Below, piece after piece: positions 16,142 through 21,592 of a stretch of 24,231 nt of DNA. How positions within the stretch are numbered: the first letter of the stretch is position 1; the number at the start of each line of letters is the position of its first letter. The position numbers were made by a program, and so were the translations under genes. This DNA comes from Flavobacteriaceae bacterium UBA2000 (GTDB lineage: Bacteria; Bacteroidota; Bacteroidia; Flavobacteriales; Flavobacteriaceae), in contig DDCS01000059.1 of NCBI GenBank assembly GCA_002335345.1, forward strand, positions 1-24,231, in the 5' to 3' direction. The notes beneath the pieces were generated by a model. It searched no databases, was not told the origin of the DNA, and saw nothing but the letters and a program-made list of their open reading frames with translations.

Positions 16142-16158
16142 GCTAAGCTGAAGAACCT

Positions 16159-16166
16159 TACCTTTG
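16159..16166 (+). promoter_or_regulatory. Candidate internal -7 box before tolC
   Basis: TACCTTTG matches TAnnTTTG and lies 43 bp before the TolC ATG at 16210, in the largest gap (68 bp) of the efflux cluster. It could give TolC, adaptor 2 and tsaB an extra promoter. No -33 TTG is seen at proper spacing, so support is partial. Confidence 0.35.
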
Positions 16167-16209
16167 TGTTGCAATACGTATAAAAACCCATTGGGGTCGA
16201 ATTAAAATT

Positions 16210-17664
16210 ATGAAACGATTTGCTATTGTTATTGCGTTAGCGACGATTATGTCTGCCGGCGCTCAAACGAAAAAATGGACCTTACAAGAGTGCGTGGAAT
16301 ACGCGATGTCCAACAATATTTCTCTGAAACAAAGTGTTTTGGATCAAGAGCTTGCTCGCCTTGAGAAGGCCGATGCCGTAGGAGCGTATTTACCAAACCT
16401 AAATGGGTCCTTGTCCAATTCCTGGAATACCGGTCTTACTCAAAATGTAACTACGGGTGTATTGGAAAATCAAACTTCTCGAAACTCATCCTACAGTGTA
16501 ACTGCAGGTATTTCAGTTTTTCAAGGGTTGCGGAATTTAAGGAGTTTGCAGCGCGCCAAAATAAATACCATGGCGGCTCAGTATGGTTTGGAGAAAATGC
16601 AGGATGATATTGCCTTATTCGTAGCCAATGCATTTTTGCAAGTCCTCACCAATAAAGCCAATGTCGCGGTCTTAGAAGCCCAGAACCAGGTTACTGTAGG
16701 TCAGATAGAACGCACCCAAGAACTGGTCAATGCCGGTGTTCTCCCTGAAGGAGATTTACTAGAGATTCAAGCGGCAGATGCCACTGAAAAGCAGAACATT
16801 GTTGCTGCCCAAAACGGGGTGACTCTGTCGCTCATCAATTTAGCTCAGTTATTACAGATTCGCGATTACGATAGTTTTGATATTGTCGATCAAGGCTATG
16901 ATATATTGGGAACAGAAATATTGGAAAAAACCCCGCAACAGCTCGTGGCCGCTGCGCAGGCGTACCGCAAAGAAGTGCTCATCGCAGAAACTAATGTTGC
17001 CCTGGCTCAAAAAGACTTGCAGATTGCACGCAGTGCTTATTTGCCCTCTATTGGTGCATTTTTTAACTATAATACCCGAGAGTCCGATCGGTTTAGTGGC
17101 ATAACGACCCTAGTCGATTCTGATAATCCCGTGGTGAGCACTGCTGATCCCATCGGATTTGTTGATGGTAGTGGTGCGGCCGTTTACGGATTTGCGCCAA
17201 ATATTATCGGTTATCAAGAAGTAGCGGCTAAGCCGTTTCAGGAACAGCTTTATTTGAATGATGGGATTTCCTATGGGGTGCAAATGAACATTCCCATCTT
17301 TAACGGAAACAGTACGCGAAATAACGTAAAGCGAAGCAAACTTAATCTCATGCGTCGTGAATTGCTCTTGGAGCAGGCCAAAATGGATTTAGAGAGCACG
17401 GTATACCAGGCTTTTGTTGATGCCAAAGGCGCGTTAAAATCTTATGATGCCGCTGTGAAGGCTATGAATTCTCAGCAACTGGCTTATCAATACGCGCAAC
17501 AGCGATATGATGTAGGACTGATAAATGCCTTTGATTTTAGCCAGTCTAAAACCCGCCATGATAATGCGGTTATCGATGTAAATAGAGCGAAATACGATTA
17601 TATTTTTAAATTGAAAGTTTTAGAGTTGTATTTTGGTGTTCCAGTTTCGGAATTAAAATTTTAA
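16210..17664 (+). CDS. TolC-family outer-membrane efflux channel
   Basis: An outer-membrane channel subunit of tripartite exporters; trimers form a barrel and a long periplasmic tunnel. The 484 residues begin with a signal peptide (MKRFAIVIALATIMSAGAQ, cleavage near residue 18-19), then WTLQECVEYAMSNNISLKQS, typical of Bacteroidota TolC homologues. Two similar halves are visible, each with long helices; QAKMDLESTVYQAFVDAKGALKSYDAA and YDVGLINAFDFSQSKTRHDNA belong to the second repeat. It is flanked by the two adaptor genes, two bases before adaptor 2. Length is in the normal range. Confidence 0.94.
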   Translation: MKRFAIVIALATIMSAGAQTKKWTLQECVEYAMSNNISLKQSVLDQELARLEKADAVGAYLPNLNGSLSNSWNTGLTQNVTTGVLENQTSRNSSYSVTAGISVFQGLRNLRSLQRAKINTMAAQYGLEKMQDDIALFVANAFLQVLTNKANVAVLEAQNQVTVGQIERTQELVNAGVLPEGDLLEIQAADATEKQNIVAAQNGVTLSLINLAQLLQIRDYDSFDIVDQGYDILGTEILEKTPQQLVAAAQAYRKEVLIAETNVALAQKDLQIARSAYLPSIGAFFNYNTRESDRFSGITTLVDSDNPVVSTADPIGFVDGSGAAVYGFAPNIIGYQEVAAKPFQEQLYLNDGISYGVQMNIPIFNGNSTRNNVKRSKLNLMRRELLLEQAKMDLESTVYQAFVDAKGALKSYDAAVKAMNSQQLAYQYAQQRYDVGLINAFDFSQSKTRHDNAVIDVNRAKYDYIFKLKVLELYFGVPVSELKF

Positions 17665-17666
17665 TT

Positions 17667-18941
17667 ATGACCTCAAAAAAACGCCTTTGGATTGTAATAG
17701 CGATTATTGTATTGATTGTCATTCTGGTCGCCGGGAAGAAGTTCTTTGGTAAGGACGAGAATCAACGACTTGTTGATATAGAAGAAGTGATTGCCCGTGA
17801 CCTTACACAGAGTGTCGCGGCGACAGGTAAAATTCAGCCAGAAATCGAAGTTATGTTGTCTTCTGAGGTTTCAGGTGAAATTATTGAATTGCCTATTAGT
17901 GAGGGTGATCAGGTACAAAAGGGGGATTTGTTGGTGCGCATTAATCCCGATTTAATTCAATCTGCGCTGCGACAGGCCGAGGCGGGATTGCAAAACGCTA
18001 AAGCAGGTCTTGCCCAGGCAGAGGCCTCTTTGCGTAACGCACAATTAAATTACGATCGTAACAAAACCCTCTTTGAAAAAGGGGTGATTTCCAAAAGTGA
18101 ATGGGACCGAACCGTTGCCGATTTTGAGATGGCCGAGGCGACGAAAAATTCTGCATTTTTCACTGTAGAAAGCGCTCGTTCTAATGTGCAACAAGGTCAA
18201 GATAATTTAAATCGCACTTCGATTTTTGCGCCGATGTCTGGAACCATTTCCAAATTAGCCGTGGAGCTCGGTGAGCGCGTGGTGGGGACAGCCCAAATGG
18301 CGGGAACGGAGATTGTACGCGTGGCGGATCTTTCGAATATGGAGGTTGAGGTTGATGTCAATGAAAATGATATTGTGAAGGTCTCTATTGGAGACACCAC
18401 TGAGGTTGAGGTGGATGCTTATTTGAAACGAGTATTTAAAGGTGTTGTGACTGAAATTGCTAATTCTGCCCAGTCAACACTTTCTGTAGACCAAGTGACC
18501 AATTTCAAAGTTAAAGTTCGGGTCCTGCCAGAATCTTATCAAGACCTTATGGAGGGGAAACCAGAACACTACGCTCCATTCAGGCCAGGTATGACGGCTA
18601 CTGTGGATATTCAAACAGAACGTCGTAATGATATTATAGCCATTCCTATAAGTGCAGTGGTCATTAAAACCGATACGACTGCCCGAAAGCCAGGAGCCCC
18701 TGCGCCAAAGCTTGATCTTAACGCCGAACGATTTGAGTGTGTTTTTGTCATGAATGAAAATACGGCCTCGCTTCGCGTGATAAAAACCGGTATTCAGGAC
18801 GATAGCCGTATTGAGATTACTTCAGGCTTAGCTTTGGGCGATCAAGTTATTACAGGCCCCTATAATACGGTTACTAAACTTTTAGATCCCGGAGATCGAG
18901 TAGCGCTGGACACTCAGGAAAAGGAGTCCGAAGAGGAATAA
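17667..18941 (+). CDS. MacA/HlyD-like periplasmic adaptor, copy 2
   Basis: A second membrane fusion protein, 424 residues. It has an N-terminal helix (about 6-23), lipoyl half one (AATGKIQPEIEVMLSSEV, EGDQVQKGDLLVRINP), a coiled-coil hairpin (about 105-170, rich in Ala/Gln/Asn), and lipoyl half two (TSIFAPMSGTISKLAVELGERV). A beta-barrel follows, with GMTATVDIQTERRNDIIAIPISAVV and a C-terminal domain (GLALGDQVITGPYN). It resembles E. coli MacA more closely than copy 1 in its C-terminal part. It starts two bases after TolC and ends nine bases before tsaB. Having two adaptors for one TolC fits the two permeases. Confidence 0.93.
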   Translation: MTSKKRLWIVIAIIVLIVILVAGKKFFGKDENQRLVDIEEVIARDLTQSVAATGKIQPEIEVMLSSEVSGEIIELPISEGDQVQKGDLLVRINPDLIQSALRQAEAGLQNAKAGLAQAEASLRNAQLNYDRNKTLFEKGVISKSEWDRTVADFEMAEATKNSAFFTVESARSNVQQGQDNLNRTSIFAPMSGTISKLAVELGERVVGTAQMAGTEIVRVADLSNMEVEVDVNENDIVKVSIGDTTEVEVDAYLKRVFKGVVTEIANSAQSTLSVDQVTNFKVKVRVLPESYQDLMEGKPEHYAPFRPGMTATVDIQTERRNDIIAIPISAVVIKTDTTARKPGAPAPKLDLNAERFECVFVMNENTASLRVIKTGIQDDSRIEITSGLALGDQVITGPYNTVTKLLDPGDRVALDTQEKESEEE

Positions 18942-18950
18942 ATAGATCAA

Positions 18951-19616
18951 ATGATACTTTGCATTGAAACCGCAACGACAAATTGTTCTGTCGCAATTTT
19001 TAATGGATTAGACTGTGTTGCCTTAAAAGAAGATTCCACCTCGGGCTACAGTCATAATGAACAACTCCATGTTTTCATTAGCGATGTTCGTCTTCAGGCG
19101 GGGATTAACTTAAACCAACTCACGGCGATCGCTGTCAGTAAAGGACCAGGGTCCTATACAGGTCTGCGCATTGGAGTTTCTGCGGCAAAAGGTCTTTGTT
19201 ATGCATTATCCATTCCTTTAATTGCCATAGAGACGCTAAGTATACTTGGGCAAGCCGCTTCAGGGGAGCGTACAGATTTTATAATTCCAATGATTGATGC
19301 CCGAAGGATGGAGGTTTATTCTTGTGTTTTAGATCGTAACAGTAAGCCACTGGATTCGGCAGAGGCTGAAATATTAAGTGAATCGTCTTATGGCGATTAT
19401 CTGCAAAAAGGCCGGGTGACCTTTATAGGAAATGGGGTTGAAAAATGGCAAGCAGTTTGCAAGCATTCAAATGCGAAATACCTAGAGGGCGTGTTGCCCA
19501 GTGCTCGAGAAATGGGTGTTTTGGCCGATGCGTTATACTCAAAAAAAGAATTTGTTGATGTTGCCTATTTCGAGCCCTATTATCTAAAAGATTTTCAAAC
19601 TTCCATAAAAGCTTGA
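18951..19616 (+). CDS. tsaB: tRNA threonylcarbamoyladenosine biosynthesis protein TsaB
   Basis: TsaB is the scaffold partner of TsaD in forming t6A at position 37 of ANN-decoding tRNAs. The 221-residue protein has the ASKHA-type N-terminus MILCIETATTNCSVAI, the SHNEQLH motif near residues 35-41, and AVSKGPGSYTGLRIGVSAAKGL (about 62-83), a TsaB hallmark. The C-terminal half is more variable, as usual. It follows the efflux adaptor by nine bases and is probably co-transcribed with it, although its function is unrelated. The downstream gene is convergent. No strong terminator was found in the 74-bp gap. Confidence 0.95.
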   Translation: MILCIETATTNCSVAIFNGLDCVALKEDSTSGYSHNEQLHVFISDVRLQAGINLNQLTAIAVSKGPGSYTGLRIGVSAAKGLCYALSIPLIAIETLSILGQAASGERTDFIIPMIDARRMEVYSCVLDRNSKPLDSAEAEILSESSYGDYLQKGRVTFIGNGVEKWQAVCKHSNAKYLEGVLPSAREMGVLADALYSKKEFVDVAYFEPYYLKDFQTSIKA

Positions 19617-19690
19617 TTTTAGATTTTGGTGTGCCGAACTAAGTAGCCTCAAGCACAAGTGATTCTCAGAAAAGAAATTCAGGGAATGCC

Positions 19691-20371
19691 CTAGAGTCGG
19701 TTGTAATATCCGATAAATCGGACGAGGTCAATATCTTTTTTCAAATTGAGGCGATACTTTTTAACAGCTGCAGACAGAGCCTTTTTGTCTTCTGGAAACA
19801 AGGCGAGTACTTTTTTGGTCGAGGAGGGGAGTTCTGTAAAATCCCCCGAAGGACTTAATAGGTAGAAATCACCACGGTCTGAATAAGTCGAGGGAACATC
19901 TCGCGTTAGACTCGTTGTCGCTCGAGAGCCTTCAACAAATAACTTGTAATTTTTCTTGAGTAAGGTAATTTTTTCCCCGCGGACCACCACTTGATAATAC
20001 TGTAATTCATAACGATTGTTCACACTGGGAAGCGTTATAAATTCCTCGTTGTTCACAAGGACTTTCATGCCCTGTGCTTTTGTGACCACTTGCGCTAATT
20101 CGTCTGGGGTATTTAAATCGGTTACGGCCAAGAAAATGTCTCTGTAGGCGTTGTATTTAAGCAATACATTCGATGCAGCAAGTTTGTCGTTTAAATAAAT
20201 GGAGCCTTTGTGGTACTGGTCGTGATAATAAGGCGACCCTGTCGTATTTCCGTCTGATACAAATCGATCACCACTGCGTACCGTTTGAAAGTTAAGTTCT
20301 AGACCAGCAGGTTGCGCCCATGCGATCATGGTAAACAGTGAAAAAATTAGGATTGCGATAGATCTATTCAT
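19691..20371 (-). CDS. Secreted protein of unknown function
   Basis: A 226-residue protein on the minus strand with a clear signal peptide (MNRSIAILIFSLFTMIAWA, cleavage before Gln-Pro at about residue 20). There is no lipobox and no cysteine, so it is a soluble periplasmic, surface or secreted protein. The mature part is mixed hydrophilic and beta-rich, with several Tyr-rich stretches (SPYYHDQYHKGSIYLNDK, RYELQYYQVVV) and a basic C-terminal helix (KKALSAAVKKYRLNLKK). I do not recognise the family. Similar unannotated secreted proteins occur in flavobacteria, but context gives no function. It lies 126 bp downstream of the nfu end and converges with tsaB. Confidence 0.75.
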   Translation of the reverse strand: MNRSIAILIFSLFTMIAWAQPAGLELNFQTVRSGDRFVSDGNTTGSPYYHDQYHKGSIYLNDKLAASNVLLKYNAYRDIFLAVTDLNTPDELAQVVTKAQGMKVLVNNEEFITLPSVNNRYELQYYQVVVRGEKITLLKKNYKLFVEGSRATTSLTRDVPSTYSDRGDFYLLSPSGDFTELPSSTKKVLALFPEDKKALSAAVKKYRLNLKKDIDLVRFIGYYNRL

Positions 20372-20424
20372 GTGGAAAAATATTGAAGGCGCTAATATAA
20401 TTATATGACCGAGGAACTTGTGTT

Positions 20425-20445
20425 AAAAAAAACGAAAATTTCGTT
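20425..20445 (-). terminator. Weak intrinsic terminator downstream of nfu
   Basis: Read on the minus strand, a 6-bp stem AACGAA/TTCGTT with an ATT loop is followed at once by a run of eight T. It lies about 52 bp after the stop of the NifU-like gene and upstream of the secreted protein gene. The stem is AT-rich and short, so its efficiency is uncertain. Confidence 0.45.
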
Positions 20446-20496
20446 AAATCAAAGGTTGAAACGCGTAATCAAAACCCTGAGTCTGTAAAGGAATTT

Positions 20497-21402
20497 TTAG
20501 GCATTAATCGCTTCTACATGCTCAACCCTACCTTGAGTCATTTCCATTAAAAGGGACTGAATGCCATTTTTTAAAGTCATGGTGGAAGAGGGGCAACCAC
20601 TGCATGCACCCTGTAATAAAACCCGGACCGTTTTGGATTTTGGATCAAAAGAATCAAAGGCAATATATCCGCCATCACCAGCGACGGCGGGGGTCACAAA
20701 TTCTTCAAGTAGTGCGATGATTTCTTTGTCTTGATCATTGCGTTGAATCAGTGGCTGCGTGGGCAAAGCTCCTGATTCTGAGGGCGCTTCTTGGAGTGCG
20801 GCATCCGTTAGAACAGCCTTCCCTTGGGTTATAAAATTTTGAATTAGTATTTTAAGCGAATCAATTAAGTCGGTCCAAGAAATGGCCTCGATTTTAGATA
20901 CAGAAATATAATTCTGATGCATAAAGACGGCACTTACTCCATGAATTTGAAATAGTTCTTGAGCCAAAGGCGCGTGGATGGCTTCCTCAGAATTATTGAA
21001 CTCAAATCTTTTTGGAACAAGTGTTCTATTGGCGACAAACTTCATTGTATTAGGATTCGGTGTACTTTCTGCGTAAACCGTAATATTTTGAGGCTTTGGG
21101 CTTGGGGTATTGACCAAAGGACGGCCACTGTTCAGGTAATCCTCTATGGCCATAGATAGCTGATCTAAAATCATATCCCAAGCCACAATGTCATATTTTT
21201 CAACAGCAACAAAATTTTGTGCTAAAAAAATCGTTTTTACAAACGGCAAGTAAAAAAGCTCTTGCGCTAACGGAGATGGTTTGGCCTGGTCTATGTTATG
21301 AAACTCATAGGACGTATTTTGAACCAAGAAGGCGTTCGCTTCAAACTTGTAAATTTTCTCGTTTGTGGTGGGTTTTGGGGTAATTTTATAATTCAAAGAC
21401 AT
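20497..21402 (-). CDS. NifU/NfuA-like Fe-S cluster scaffold with duplicated N-terminal domain
   Basis: An iron-sulfur carrier that receives clusters and delivers them to apo-proteins. The chosen ATG at 21402 gives MSLNYKITPKP and 301 residues; an ATG 17 codons upstream is in frame but its peptide overlaps the promoter region and is unlike the family. Two Nfu N-terminal-type domains are visible: a first, degenerate one (about 10-90, LAQELFYLPFVKTIFLAQNFVAVEK) and a second standard one (about 108-200, ESTPNPNTMKF and LAQELFQIHGVSAVFMHQNYI). The C-terminal NifU domain (about 225-300) has GDGGYIAFDSFD and GACSGCPSS, whose CxxC binds the cluster. The repeated LAQELF segment shows internal duplication directly. 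Confidence 0.92.
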   Translation of the reverse strand: MSLNYKITPKPTTNEKIYKFEANAFLVQNTSYEFHNIDQAKPSPLAQELFYLPFVKTIFLAQNFVAVEKYDIVAWDMILDQLSMAIEDYLNSGRPLVNTPSPKPQNITVYAESTPNPNTMKFVANRTLVPKRFEFNNSEEAIHAPLAQELFQIHGVSAVFMHQNYISVSKIEAISWTDLIDSLKILIQNFITQGKAVLTDAALQEAPSESGALPTQPLIQRNDQDKEIIALLEEFVTPAVAGDGGYIAFDSFDPKSKTVRVLLQGACSGCPSSTMTLKNGIQSLLMEMTQGRVEHVEAINA

Positions 21403-21592
21403 GGTGCAATTTTTCTGTTGTAAAAATAGTGATTTCGTAAAAATCAAACCCAAGAACTAAAGTCAATTATTTGCTAATTATTGGGTGATAAAAAAGGAGT
21501 ATGAATTAAGTTAAAAAAGACTGCTTAGATGCCTGAAAATGGCATAAATCGTAAAAATTTCCTTACTTTTCCCCCTTAATAGAAGTCCTATT
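21403..21592. promoter_or_regulatory. Divergent intergenic region between nfu and surface-protein gene
   Basis: This 190-bp gap is the longest in the window and should hold promoters for both directions. For nfu, on the minus strand, TATTTTTA at 21421-21428 is one mismatch from TAnnTTTG and has a TTTG element at 21445-21448, spaced 16 bp. For the plus-strand gene, TACTTTTC at 21564-21571 has one mismatch and no clear -33 partner. I see no tRNA, riboswitch or hairpin of note. Confidence 0.4.

Noticed and set aside
19679..19693. Small hairpin AGGG-AATG-CCCT at the end of the secreted-protein gene
   Set aside because: The stem is only four base pairs, overlaps the stop codon and has no T-tract in either direction.
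21403..21453. 17-codon N-terminal extension of the Nfu protein
   Set aside because: The extension covers a plausible promoter (TTTG-N16-TATTTTTA) and is not like the family; MSLNYKITPKP is a normal start.
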